This document shows, in pieces, positions 10,101-17,724 of a stretch of DNA of 64,000 bases. The translations under genes were made by a program, and so were the position numbers. Below the pieces are notes generated by a model that was not told the DNA's origin, did not search any database, and was given only the letters and a program-made list of their open reading frames with translations. The first letter of the stretch is position 1, and each line of letters begins with the position of its first letter. The stretch comes from Ogataea parapolymorpha DL-1 (lineage: Eukaryota; Ascomycota; Pichiomycetes; Pichiales; Pichiaceae). The stretch covers positions 556,735 to 620,734 of the forward strand of contig NC_027863.1 in the NCBI RefSeq assembly GCF_000187245.1. The letters are read 5' to 3'.

Positions 10101-12155
10101 GGCGTTTTGCTGACAAACCCAGGACCTGCTACCAACAGCTCAGTGCACGGCCTCAACTATTTAATCACACTCAACGAACTTGCAGAATCAGAGTCGTTAC
10201 GCGTGAAGCTGGAAAATATAGCAACAGAAAAATTGCAAGAGTTTTTGTCCACATCCACAGCCTCCAATGTTCCAATATATGTCAAGATTCTTGCACGCAG
10301 CGCATCCTCCGACTTGTTTGCTCGACTGATGGAGTTTGCGCCGTTTTACAACAACGCCGCTTACATATTTAGCCCAGAATCTGCCTATTATGTGTCTCAC
10401 TCTGTTGACAATGTGGACTTGCTCAAGCAATGGTGTTCCAAAGCCATCCTGTACTCCACAAAAATGTTTGCCGAGAAAGATACGCTTCCGGAAAAGTTTT
10501 TGACGTTCGTCAGCAGTCTCAAGGAACTATTGCTAAAAATTGACATTTGGACTATTGTTCCGGCATCGATTCTCAACTCTCATCTGGAGGTGCTTTTTTC
10601 CGAACAATGGATACGTTCAGAGGACATATTACAGTACGCCTCTTGGCTATTAATGACCACTACTTCAAAAACCATACAGCACTCAAAACACGTTCAACTA
10701 TTCATCAACAACAAATTCAATGTGTTAAACGAGCTGCCGTCGAAGTCGAACTTGTCCGCAAGATTCTATTCGACGCTTGTTCTCTACTATTTGGTGCAGG
10801 TCGGGCCGGTTTCCAATTTTGATGTTGCAAAACGTATTCTACAGTTCTACTCAGGGTCTCTTCGTGCAGACGACCTGATTCTGAAACATATTCTAATGGA
10901 AATTGAGCAACATGTGGGACAGAGCTGGTTATCGTTTGTGGCTGATTGGGAGTTTCTCGACGCGGACTCTTATGAGTCGTCGACCACTAAATTTATCACA
11001 AGCAGTGCACACGGTCTTATTGTGAATCTTTCCAAGAAATTCATCGACAACTCTATTGCTAGATTTTCTGGCTCCCGCAACGATTTCTCCCTGCCAGCGG
11101 TGAAGAAGCCAGCGTGGCAAGACTGGGAAGACTTTTTCGGCCATAATTCCGTCGTCCTGGAACACGCAATAATCAGCAACATTTACGAGAAAACCATATA
11201 CGATCCCGAATTTATTATGCTGTTGATTGTCAACAACGACGAGCTTTTCAAGGCACAGCAAGATTACGTGGCAGTGGACGTGCGAAGGCTTGTGGAAACC
11301 AACATCTTGCAATTCATCGTGATGAATATGAGCAACTGCAACGAGGAAGTGAGACATATTAGCCGCAAAATCTTGCTATCATGTTACCTGACGATCGATA
11401 CAGAACTAAAACGACTAACAGAACTGAAAGAAGACAAGACAAAGACGGAGGGATCTGCAGACAAAGCAAAGACGGATGCATCCACGCTTCATCTTTTCTC
11501 CTTCAAGGACAGACTGGCGTTCAAGGTATATTTGGGTAATCTTCTATCTACAAAGGAAGAATGTTCTCCGACCATCACAATAATGCTCTCCCATTTGATT
11601 CCAATTCTAAACAATCCGGGCCATTATCTCTATGAAAAAGCTTACAGGTACATCTTGGGCGGGTCGAAGTTCCGTCCGTTTGACATTCCCTTACTCAAAG
11701 CCGTCACCCAACACTTTGTTGCAGACAAACATCTGGGCCATTCCAGGTTTGACGAAAACTACTACAAGCAGCTGTCGTGGGTCATTACTACTCTTACAAA
11801 GTCTCTGAGTCATCAGGACGACCTCAAGGTCATTAACAAAAGCGGAATACTAGAATATCTGATGGCACTCACCGGGTCTCCCTTCTTGAGCTTCAAACAT
11901 CAGCAGGAGATAGTTCATCTATTGCACAAGATAGCCGAACTCCCTAATGGAGCAGACCTCCTCATTAGATCGTATGGAGTGCTGAGTTTCACAGAGCTTC
12001 AGAGACTCAGACTTTCTACAGACACGGTCCCAAGCAACTTCCAGCTCCTTGAGTGGCAACGCTTCGCCGTCAAGGCGCACGTGATCGCCGATAAACGGGC
12101 GTACGAATGGACAAGTGATGATTTCAATCGGTCAGTGAAACGTGTTTTGACCTAA
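7188..12155 (+). CDS. URB1: URB1/NPA1, nucleolar pre-60S assembly factor
   Basis: The product has 1655 residues, close to the ~1760 of yeast Urb1. The N-terminal ~380 residues carry the Npa1 domain: NPALRLLSASLEFRKGAYVD, then DLSLKVLPQLLVPI, SIRSNFILFWVSLCSQANPL and SYKKMTKCKIFGDYI, all diagnostic of Urb1. The middle is helical repeat with no catalytic motif. The C-terminal block around SKFRPFDIPLLKAVTQHF fits the NopRA1-type region. Urb1 forms an early pre-60S complex with Dbp6, Rsa3, Nop8 and Urb2 in the nucleolus. UTP10 has similar size but a different N-terminus. Codon use is AT-rich, unlike TEL1 further right. The TAA stop (12153-12155) interlocks with the stop of the convergent TFC7 3' ORF in a shared CTAA. 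Confidence 0.88.
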   Translation: MSKKAKYVSNIDTGVLQQFSGYLDVLDKKEEPTTESLQSFSSFLETSQNLNALVQAFSYYSTVNDHSGLSQTLQKLVRLIRLGIRYQELHKPCSTLIQDILSTHNIKIFYRCLNNQKGGITNPALRLLSASLEFRKGAYVDLFLDNFDLSLKVLPQLLVPIKSEMEDPSKCKSKSSIRSNFILFWVSLCSQANPLTRKDLLFNNRKITTNWIKYIATHDSYDTIRQALNFLDKYIIEERSYKKMTKCKIFGDYIPKKLLELYGVEAVRDEVHDFLTKLATDHEVGLVFSDDRNTTDTTGAPVTIGDHTFKIHNKLIFSLLASCKPWTDVKQLDLIVSVLSAVPELVPCYNYNLGQTIGVHDPKLSALYIAESLLLTKIIRLPVAEKILGSNSPASVLVEYICPNSLRRTSFSKVFSTDIGLVRHIGSQLLVDVLQKLQKSYTFMNADVRNEVLEILINQRLPDFSLIIGALNDCYKSEPYNKLLIVNLLKVCEYYQAVLNQSVSVALPKMNLGQETEFKAIDLTILESYLKVNSDSQQSKWFNAGTAKNSLFTTILRLPYRLKEADMRTKVVGVISNLIDSSLSFIDCRQDNSILITQAYALVYALDQFSRYVKNEDDINAICKTLDEAISRVMRTPYKYIDITRDFGKPMSPFYVAAIEQAKFATTDNVKVWINLLTRYMFLIGEPLDSMKEVLLKYWSDDHLEFDNFESSLKDFCSKFYGDEDVSFFEMVVNYPISKLKKAISSKVAMADIDAIALLRRLQLLASDETMQLADIESIVVELTSKLANYMAQRTFSQYDTFDHVDLFRSKYWSPLYLNGTHSEKQYFVAGLLNEMFYSLFELDSSIRDRLTDYENYVHNFKSPAIEEQQILASSFWVLDNTKLLEHLFGPTIIQSKVLELAALRDLEVEANELTKVADFVTETSLHFYVTLVSRTNFEESQIITLAQKAQQNELVYSALSAILRSNPDIAGVLLTNPGPATNSSVHGLNYLITLNELAESESLRVKLENIATEKLQEFLSTSTASNVPIYVKILARSASSDLFARLMEFAPFYNNAAYIFSPESAYYVSHSVDNVDLLKQWCSKAILYSTKMFAEKDTLPEKFLTFVSSLKELLLKIDIWTIVPASILNSHLEVLFSEQWIRSEDILQYASWLLMTTTSKTIQHSKHVQLFINNKFNVLNELPSKSNLSARFYSTLVLYYLVQVGPVSNFDVAKRILQFYSGSLRADDLILKHILMEIEQHVGQSWLSFVADWEFLDADSYESSTTKFITSSAHGLIVNLSKKFIDNSIARFSGSRNDFSLPAVKKPAWQDWEDFFGHNSVVLEHAIISNIYEKTIYDPEFIMLLIVNNDELFKAQQDYVAVDVRRLVETNILQFIVMNMSNCNEEVRHISRKILLSCYLTIDTELKRLTELKEDKTKTEGSADKAKTDASTLHLFSFKDRLAFKVYLGNLLSTKEECSPTITIMLSHLIPILNNPGHYLYEKAYRYILGGSKFRPFDIPLLKAVTQHFVADKHLGHSRFDENYYKQLSWVITTLTKSLSHQDDLKVINKSGILEYLMALTGSPFLSFKHQQEIVHLLHKIAELPNGADLLIRSYGVLSFTELQRLRLSTDTVPSNFQLLEWQRFAVKAHVIADKRAYEWTSDDFNRSVKRVLT

Positions 12156-12592
12156 GAGTCAACCTCCATCGCATCCTCTTGCTTTGCTTCCTTCACCCTC
12201 CGGGCCGCCTGCACCGCCTTCGTCAAGAACGATTCCTTATCATTGCCGGTGTTTTCCAGTCGACCACCTTTCAAAACAACATGACCGTGAACTTTGGTGA
12301 TAAAGTCACCGTTTTCGTTGAACACAAGCTCCGACCCCACAAGTTTGGACCATTCGCCCTGATACAGGTTGCTGTTGAGTTGCACTAACGGCCTGTCCTC
12401 TGCCAATCCGCTCAGTCTAATGTGGGCGTTTTCTGAAGACGGCTCTTCAAGCGACTCGTCCAGTGCCTCCTGCTTTATAGAATTCGCATTCAAAGAACCT
12501 TTTTCGAGATTAATGTACTGATTAGGCGGAAACTTGAGCGCAATGTAAACGTCCTCAAATTCGTCATCGTCTTCATGTGCAAGGCCTCGCAT
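12152..12592 (-). CDS. TFC7: TFC7 3' ORF: tau55 C-terminal TFIIIC_sub6 domain
   Basis: This ORF encodes 146 residues. After an acidic start (HEDDDEFEDVYIALKFPP) comes the triple-barrel signature IRLSGLAEDRPLVQLNS followed by NLYQGEWSKLVGSELVFNEN, which matches the TFIIIC_sub6 domain of yeast Tfc7 and human GTF3C6. In the family this domain pairs with Tfc1 in the tau-A module that binds the A box of tRNA genes. In S. cerevisiae it is fused behind a histidine-phosphatase domain. Here that domain is the preceding ORF in another frame, and the two overlap by 20 nt. It could be reached by +1 frameshifting (see the site at 12584-12590), by use of its own ATG at 12590-12592, or the break could be a sequencing or strain indel. 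The stop interlocks with the URB1 stop. Confidence 0.8.
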   Translation of the reverse strand: MRGLAHEDDDEFEDVYIALKFPPNQYINLEKGSLNANSIKQEALDESLEEPSSENAHIRLSGLAEDRPLVQLNSNLYQGEWSKLVGSELVFNENGDFITKVHGHVVLKGGRLENTGNDKESFLTKAVQAARRVKEAKQEDAMEVDS

Positions 12593-13388
12593 TGGCTACT
12601 TGGGCAGCTTTTTTTCGTGCCTCAATATCCTCCTTGCTTCCAGCCTCGAACTGTGCGGTAGCAAAGTGCCAGTTCATCTCCGGACCTGCGCTAAGAAACT
12701 CTGTATTACCGTTCATTGTCATAACCCAGCCATTAGTGTTTTTCTCGTAGCGGTCTAGCGAGCATGTGCTGGCCTGTATCCTGGTGCTCACGCCATCTCC
12801 ACCGTGCTCAACTCTCAAAAACTCCCTTGTATTTTGGTATCCCATGAGCGACATTCCAAGAGCGATCTTCAAAGCAGCATGGGTGACAAGGATCACAGAG
12901 GTGACTTGCGGATACAACGACTCGACCTTCGGTATGAACTTCTCCCAGAACAGCCTGCATCTCTCCAAAAGCTCGTCCTCTTCCTCCCCCTCCAACGAAG
13001 GAACAACCGTTTCTGGAAGCCACTCGTCCGACAGAGCTGCAAAATATTGCGACAGCACGTCGATTGTCGCAGGCTCTGGGATGTGGGACCTGCTGCGTCT
13101 GTACCATTCCCCAAGCCCGCGGTCTAGGTATATTTTCAGTCCCAGCTTTTTCGCCGTCGGCTCAATTGTCTCAATACATCTGTAAAAAGGACTCGAGAAT
13201 ATTAATTCAGGTTTAGGCTCCAGTTTGTCGGATATATAGTCGGCCAGTTCGTGGGCCTGTTCCACGCCATGAGGAGCAAGCAAAGGGTCGCTTTCGTTGT
13301 CTCCTAGCGGACTGTCGCGCTGCTGGTCTTCTGGAAGCCAGTTTTCACGGTACCCGTGTCTAACAATGTATATAGTCTTTAGTACCAT
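12573..13388 (-). CDS. TFC7: TFC7 5' ORF: tau55 N-terminal histidine-phosphatase domain
   Basis: This ORF encodes 271 residues of the phosphoglycerate-mutase superfamily. TIYIVRHGYRENW gives the catalytic RHG at the N-terminus, PELIFSSPFYRCIETIEP the second Arg, LGEWY the acid region, and VILVTHAALKIALG the second His. This is the layout of the N-terminal domain of S. cerevisiae Tfc7 (tau55) and of its stand-alone relative YNL108C. The conserved RHG and H residues are present, so catalysis is not excluded. The frame ends with RKKAAQVANARPCT and a TGA at 12573-12575, just where the TFIIIC_sub6 frame begins. I read the two ORFs as one tau55 gene split by a +1 shift, or as an overlapping gene pair. 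Start is ATG at 13386-13388. Confidence 0.85.
   Translation of the reverse strand: MVLKTIYIVRHGYRENWLPEDQQRDSPLGDNESDPLLAPHGVEQAHELADYISDKLEPKPELIFSSPFYRCIETIEPTAKKLGLKIYLDRGLGEWYRRSRSHIPEPATIDVLSQYFAALSDEWLPETVVPSLEGEEEDELLERCRLFWEKFIPKVESLYPQVTSVILVTHAALKIALGMSLMGYQNTREFLRVEHGGDGVSTRIQASTCSLDRYEKNTNGWVMTMNGNTEFLSAGPEMNWHFATAQFEAGSKEDIEARKKAAQVANARPCT
12584..12590 (-). promoter_or_regulatory. TFC7: Candidate +1 programmed frameshift heptamer GCG-AGG-C in TFC7
   Basis: In the phosphatase frame the sense strand reads GCC AAT GCG AGG CCT TGC ACA TGA. Skipping the A of AGG gives GCG GGC CTT GCA CAT GAA and enters the TFIIIC_sub6 frame. That downstream frame has a TAG at 12596-12598, so any join must fall between 12595 and 12573; the heptamer lies inside this ~23-nt window. 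GCG is the P-site codon of the Ty3 signal (GCG AGU U) and AGG-C the A-site part of the Ty1/ABP140 signal (CUU AGG C). Function is inferred. Confidence 0.45.
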
Positions 13389-13478
13389 GAGAAAAAGTAA
13401 ATAAAACTGTGAAAAAGTATTAAAATATTATCTGCGGTGGTTATTCAGATACTAACAAGCACATAAATCTCACATTAT

Positions 13479-14363
13479 TTATTCTTTGTTGTCGTCCTCC
13501 TTTTTGTCCTCCTCTTCGTCGTCATCCCAGTCAAAGTCCTCATCGTCGTCAGCAGGCTTCTGTTGCAGTATTTCCTTCCGTTTTTTCTCCTCTTCTAGGA
13601 TCTTGGCTTTGCTGGAGAAATAGGTTTTCCAGAACACTTGTTCATCGATCTGGTCAGGAACAAGCTGGTCGATCAGCTTTTTCAAGCTCTCTTTTGCAGC
13701 AAGAAGTTTCTTTTCGGCCTCGTCCTCTGCAGTCAGCACGTAATCTTTGACACTCTCACTATTCCAGTTCGTCAGATACAGATCTTTGTTGTTTTCCAGC
13801 TCGTGCAATTGAGCCTCGAGTCTGCTTGTGGCAAGGTTCTGCGGCATATTGAACATGATTTCGTCCTTTTTCGCGCCACTCACCTCCTCACTGCCAAATC
13901 TAATACCCGTCTTATCGGCAAGCAGACTTCCAAGCTTAGTAGCATACCCCAGCGTCAGGTTCTCAAGCTTCTCTAGATCCTGGTCTAGTCCATCAAGATA
14001 TTTGTTGGTATTCTCATTGAAACTTTGCAGCAGCTTGGCAGAATTCTCCTTGATTTCCTTCAATTCCTCCTCGTTGAGTTTACTTTGCACCTTGGCCAGG
14101 TTCTTTTCAAAATTCTCCTTTGTGGCATTGATCCTGTTTTGCAAATCAATTTTCTTGGTGATCTCCTTAGTGTCTGTCAGAAGATCTGGCAACTTCTTCT
14201 GGAAATTGCTCAAATACTCACTGAAGGTGTTCCAGCCAGAGACGGTTTGGGATTCGATGTTCGAATACACCTTGCCGACTTGATCCTCAAAATTGTTCAC
14301 CAACTCCTCCGTCTTTTGGTCTCTGTGCTCGGACTCCTGAGTCTCGGCCTCAATAAACTCCAT
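13479..14363 (-). CDS. DOS2: DOS2, BSD-domain protein
   Basis: The product has 294 residues. An N-terminal helical, coiled-coil-prone part (NRINATKENFEKNLAKVQSK) is followed at ~190-255 by a BSD domain, recognised by its closing DEQVFWKTYFSSKAKIL with the conserved Phe-Trp pair. The tail is extremely acidic (DDDEDFDWDDDEEEDKK). Size and layout match S. cerevisiae Dos2 (YDR068W, ~310 residues), a cytoplasmic protein of poorly defined role linked by its naming to ubiquitin. The ORF can be extended 5 codons to a TTG, but the first ATG is at 14361-14363. Its position near OCA6, PAA1, SNF11 and DOA4 homologues, all from the same S. cerevisiae region, supports the call. Confidence 0.82.
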   Translation of the reverse strand: MEFIEAETQESEHRDQKTEELVNNFEDQVGKVYSNIESQTVSGWNTFSEYLSNFQKKLPDLLTDTKEITKKIDLQNRINATKENFEKNLAKVQSKLNEEELKEIKENSAKLLQSFNENTNKYLDGLDQDLEKLENLTLGYATKLGSLLADKTGIRFGSEEVSGAKKDEIMFNMPQNLATSRLEAQLHELENNKDLYLTNWNSESVKDYVLTAEDEAEKKLLAAKESLKKLIDQLVPDQIDEQVFWKTYFSSKAKILEEEKKRKEILQQKPADDDEDFDWDDDEEEDKKEDDNKE

Positions 14364-15228
14364 GGTGCTTGCAATCAACTAGAGTTCAAACTATTGGTGT
14401 CACTAAATTAATTTGCGTTCATTTTTGGCTCCATAGGGAAATTATTATTACGTCATCACTGACTCAGCGCCATGAGAACGGGGCAGAGTCTTGGCCTTAT
14501 AAGTCCACCACTAGAAAATGGCGTGTTCCTCCCCACAGGCGGATTTTTACGGCGTTCGCCACAAACACCACCGTTTTAGCAAGTGGCACTATATTCACCC
14601 GCGTGAGTCACTAGCCCTACAAATTCGGCTCATGTCACTTACCCAATGAAGTAAGCTATCTAAGCAAAAAAAGCAATGAATGATTGCTCTGCCGACTGAT
14701 AATCCCAGCCCGAATTTCGACATCTAGATAACCGTTGCTGCAAGATTAGCCATCGTCATTGGACACATAAAGAAATCAACGGAGTTCGGGATCATGGGTG
14801 ACCACGGAAGCATCCGTGTGCTTACCTATTATTGCATCTGGAGAAACTGCCACACTCAGAAGATTAGGTTAACTATAAAACGGCCACGCAGTCATATGTG
14901 CCGAGAGTTATCTACAAGGATGGAAAAAGTCAATAGTTTTTTTGTATTGTTTGCTATTGTGTGTAGAGAGCAAAAGAAATAATACAAAACGCAAGGCCAA
15001 GGTTTCTGGACGGCACTCGTATTGTTCCGAAGCACATAAATATAAAATATTTTCTGCAGCCGTCTCGGTAGACGGATCCTCAGTCACCAATAACAAAAAA
15101 AAGCCTTACGAGTGTTATTTCTCCACCAGTTACAAGATAAAGAGAGTGCACATTCCTGAATACCGATTTCAGTAGTCCTGTGGCCCAACCCCCAATTTTG
15201 TATCTTTTGGAAGTTGTCTTAATTCAAT
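14364..15228. promoter_or_regulatory. 865-bp divergent region, DOS2 / amino-acid permease, with Gcn4-type sites
   Basis: No gene seen. Two matches to the Gcn4/AP-1 core occur: TGACTCA at 14460-14466 and TGAGTCA at 14604-14610. A TTACGTCA (CRE/ATF half-palindrome type) lies at 14448-14455. An AT-rich AAATATAAAATAT stretch near 15045-15057 is a possible TATA region. Amino-acid-starvation control of the permease is a reasonable inference. Confidence 0.5.
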
Positions 15229-16986
15229 ATGCTTAAAGCTGGAAACTTCGGTGAAATCAGTCCTCAGGTGTCCAAGGCCATCGACAAGGACGCCAAGGAG
15301 AGACTGGTTCTCACTGCTGAGAGTGAATACCAATTCCAGGAGATCGACGCCGTTCACGACGACCACCGCTCTCGTGGTCTCCCTTTGAAAGTGTATCGCC
15401 ACTATGCTGACATTCAACGTAGTTATGAGCAAGCCAACGACTACGACGGCCTGTACGTTGCTCAGAGAAACCAAATCAAGACAGATGCTCATGCAAACCT
15501 TTCTGAGGACAAACTGGACACCCAGCGCAAGCTCCGTCAGGCCAAAGTGTACTCCATTTTCTTCCTTATCACCACTGATATTTTGGGACCAAGTAATGCT
15601 CCATATGCTATTGCCCAGATGGGTTACGTGCCAGGTATCATCCTATACGTCATCTTTGGTATTTTTGCAGCTCTTGGAGGGTACGTTCTGAACTACTGTT
15701 TCTGCAAACTGGACTCCAACAACTATCCGATTCGGACTTTCTCCGATCTGGCCGGGAGAGCCGTTGGAGCTTGGTTCCGCTACCCAACGGCCCTGTTGCA
15801 ATTTATCCAGATGATCATGAACGTTGGTCTGATCATGCTGTCTACCGGACAAACTCTGGCCCAGATGCTTGTCACAAACCGTGGCCACAACTCGCTGTGT
15901 TTCAGTGTTGAGGTGCTGGTTTGGGCATTTTTGGGTATGATTCTTGGCCAAATCAAGACTTTGAGCCGTTTCGCTCACATCGCCAATTCCGCTGTCTGGA
16001 TGAACGTGGCTGTTTGTATCATCACCATGGTGGCTGCAGGTGTGGAAAATAAGCCAAATTATGACCTGTTCTGGTCCAACTACGGATGTACCGCTCCATA
16101 CAACACCCTGGAAATCGTCAGACACGCTGTTGCTCCAGGTTCGCTTTCTGACCGTATTGGTGGAATGAACAACATGGTTTTTGCCTGGGGAGGTGCCACC
16201 GTTTTCTGTGAGTGCATGTATGAGCTCAGAAGACCTATGGACTTCTGGAAGGGCATGATCTGTGCACAGACTTTCATTCTGGTGATTTACCTGGTCTTCG
16301 GTCTGTTTATCTACTCCAAATTGGGACAATGGTCTTACGTTACCGCCAACATGGGTATTTCAAGCCACGCTTTGCAAAATGCCACCAACGTCCTTAACCT
16401 TGTGTCTGGTATGCTTGCCGCCACGCTCTATGCTAACGTCGGTCTGAAGGTGCTTTACCAAGGTTTCCTTGTTTCCGACTTCAAATTCCCTCAATTGACC
16501 AGTTACAAGGGTACCATTGTTTGGGGAGTTCTGGTGGTCGTCTACTGGGCCTGCGCTTTCATCATCGGTGCAGCCATCCCAGGTATCAGTGAGTTGGTCT
16601 CCATCATTGGTGCCTTCTGTATCTTCCAATTTTCCTACACCTTGCCATTCTTGTTCATTCTTTGTCTCTTGATCCGTATGGATGTGACAATGCCAGACAG
16701 TTTCGATCCCGTGTCTGAAAAACTTGTCAAGGCAGACACTCTGCGCAACTGGTCCCGTTGGAAGCGTGGTCTCACACACGGAGGATGGAAACGTACCCTT
16801 ATCAAAGTTACTGCTTTCCTTCTTTTCCTTGCATCCCTTTCCTGTGCGGGACTTTGCTCATACTCTGCTATCGAAAGTGCCATCGAGTACTATAAGACAT
16901 CCACAGCTAGCGCATTTGGATGCACGGCCCCTGTTACGCCAAATAAAGGATTCACCTGTGCTGGTATCACAGTCGGCGGCAATTGA
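15229..16986 (+). CDS. AAAP-family amino-acid permease, MTR-like
   Basis: The product has 585 residues. A ~105-residue hydrophilic N-terminus precedes about eleven membrane helices, beginning with VYSIFFLITTDILGPSNAPY, which is typical of the PF01490 (AAAP) opening helix. Later helices include IILYVIFGIFAALGGYVLNY, AVWMNVAVCIITMVAAG and ISELVSIIGAFCIFQFSYTL. The sequence character is that of the fungal neutral/aromatic amino-acid permease MTR group known from filamentous fungi, not of the S. cerevisiae AVT vacuolar exporters (which are the same superfamily) or of the larger YAT family. It is expected at the plasma membrane, importing amino acids with protons; the substrate is not determined. 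Two Gcn4-type sites lie 620-770 bp upstream. Confidence 0.75.
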   Translation: MLKAGNFGEISPQVSKAIDKDAKERLVLTAESEYQFQEIDAVHDDHRSRGLPLKVYRHYADIQRSYEQANDYDGLYVAQRNQIKTDAHANLSEDKLDTQRKLRQAKVYSIFFLITTDILGPSNAPYAIAQMGYVPGIILYVIFGIFAALGGYVLNYCFCKLDSNNYPIRTFSDLAGRAVGAWFRYPTALLQFIQMIMNVGLIMLSTGQTLAQMLVTNRGHNSLCFSVEVLVWAFLGMILGQIKTLSRFAHIANSAVWMNVAVCIITMVAAGVENKPNYDLFWSNYGCTAPYNTLEIVRHAVAPGSLSDRIGGMNNMVFAWGGATVFCECMYELRRPMDFWKGMICAQTFILVIYLVFGLFIYSKLGQWSYVTANMGISSHALQNATNVLNLVSGMLAATLYANVGLKVLYQGFLVSDFKFPQLTSYKGTIVWGVLVVVYWACAFIIGAAIPGISELVSIIGAFCIFQFSYTLPFLFILCLLIRMDVTMPDSFDPVSEKLVKADTLRNWSRWKRGLTHGGWKRTLIKVTAFLLFLASLSCAGLCSYSAIESAIEYYKTSTASAFGCTAPVTPNKGFTCAGITVGGN

Positions 16987-17106
16987 TTGTATTTGGCTTG
17001 AACGGAATATACGACCTTAGCACATTCCAAATTGTAGGCGAAATAATTGATATAGAAAATAATTGTACTTATAATTTAGCTGAATTTGATACATATTTAT
17101 TTTTGC

Positions 17107-17724
17107 ATGCCCGAGCCGTTTACACCTCCTATCAAATTTGCCCGGGTGAATCCAACGCTTGCCCGCGGAGCGTATCCACGCCCCATCAATTACAGATACC
17201 TGGAAACTCTCAAGCTGAAGACTATGATTGCGCTGACGCCAAACGAAATCACCATGGAAAATGATCCATCCTTATATTCTTTCTGCACCAAAAATAAGAT
17301 ACTTCTAATCCACTTCGAAACCGACCATTCGGCCAAAGATAAGGGGAAAAAGAGAGGAATACCAATTGAGTCCGAACAAGTGCTGAAAATCCTCGAATTA
17401 ATTCTAACCAACGAACGCTCGCCAATATACATGTTTTGTAACAATGGAGGCCAGATCACGTCGCTCGTGGTGGCATGTTTACGAAAAATACAGCTATGGA
17501 ACCTGGTTTCTATCTATGATGAGTTCGTCAGATACAGCACAACTATTAACCAGAACGATAGGGCATTTATCGAGAGCTTCAAAGCTCGTATAAAACTGCC
17601 CTCCGCTGACAAACGTGTGGACTGGCTCTGGAATGGCATGAGTCCTCACATCGTTCAGAACCATCCAAGCATGAAGTTCGTCTTGTTCGGCGAAGAGCTC
17701 AAAGAGGATGCCGTGCAACTCTAG
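17107..17724 (+). CDS. OCA6: OCA6, Siw14-type tyrosine-phosphatase-like protein
   Basis: The product has 205 residues from ATG 17107; an upstream in-frame TTG at 17086 is not a credible start. The pattern FARVNPTLARGAYPRPINYR then LKTMIALTPNEI, followed by RKIQLWNLVSIYDEFVRYST, is that of the Oca/Siw14 plant-fungal phosphatase family and fits S. cerevisiae Oca6 best. The active-site loop is FCNNGGQITS: the Cys is present but the Arg of CX5R is missing, as also in yeast Oca6 as I recall it. The protein is therefore probably a catalytically dead partner in the Oca1-Oca6/Siw14 complex linked to inositol-pyrophosphate signalling. Its TAG stop shares a CTAG with the convergent DDI1 stop. Confidence 0.8.
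   Translation: MPEPFTPPIKFARVNPTLARGAYPRPINYRYLETLKLKTMIALTPNEITMENDPSLYSFCTKNKILLIHFETDHSAKDKGKKRGIPIESEQVLKILELILTNERSPIYMFCNNGGQITSLVVACLRKIQLWNLVSIYDEFVRYSTTINQNDRAFIESFKARIKLPSADKRVDWLWNGMSPHIVQNHPSMKFVLFGEELKEDAVQL

Noticed and set aside
12508..12595. Intron joining the two TFC7 ORFs (GTAGCC donor to CTAATCAG acceptor, 82 nt)
   Set aside because: It would restore the frame, but the donor is poor, the branch is only 4 nt from AG, and it would delete the conserved VYIALKFPP strand of the TFIIIC_sub6 domain.
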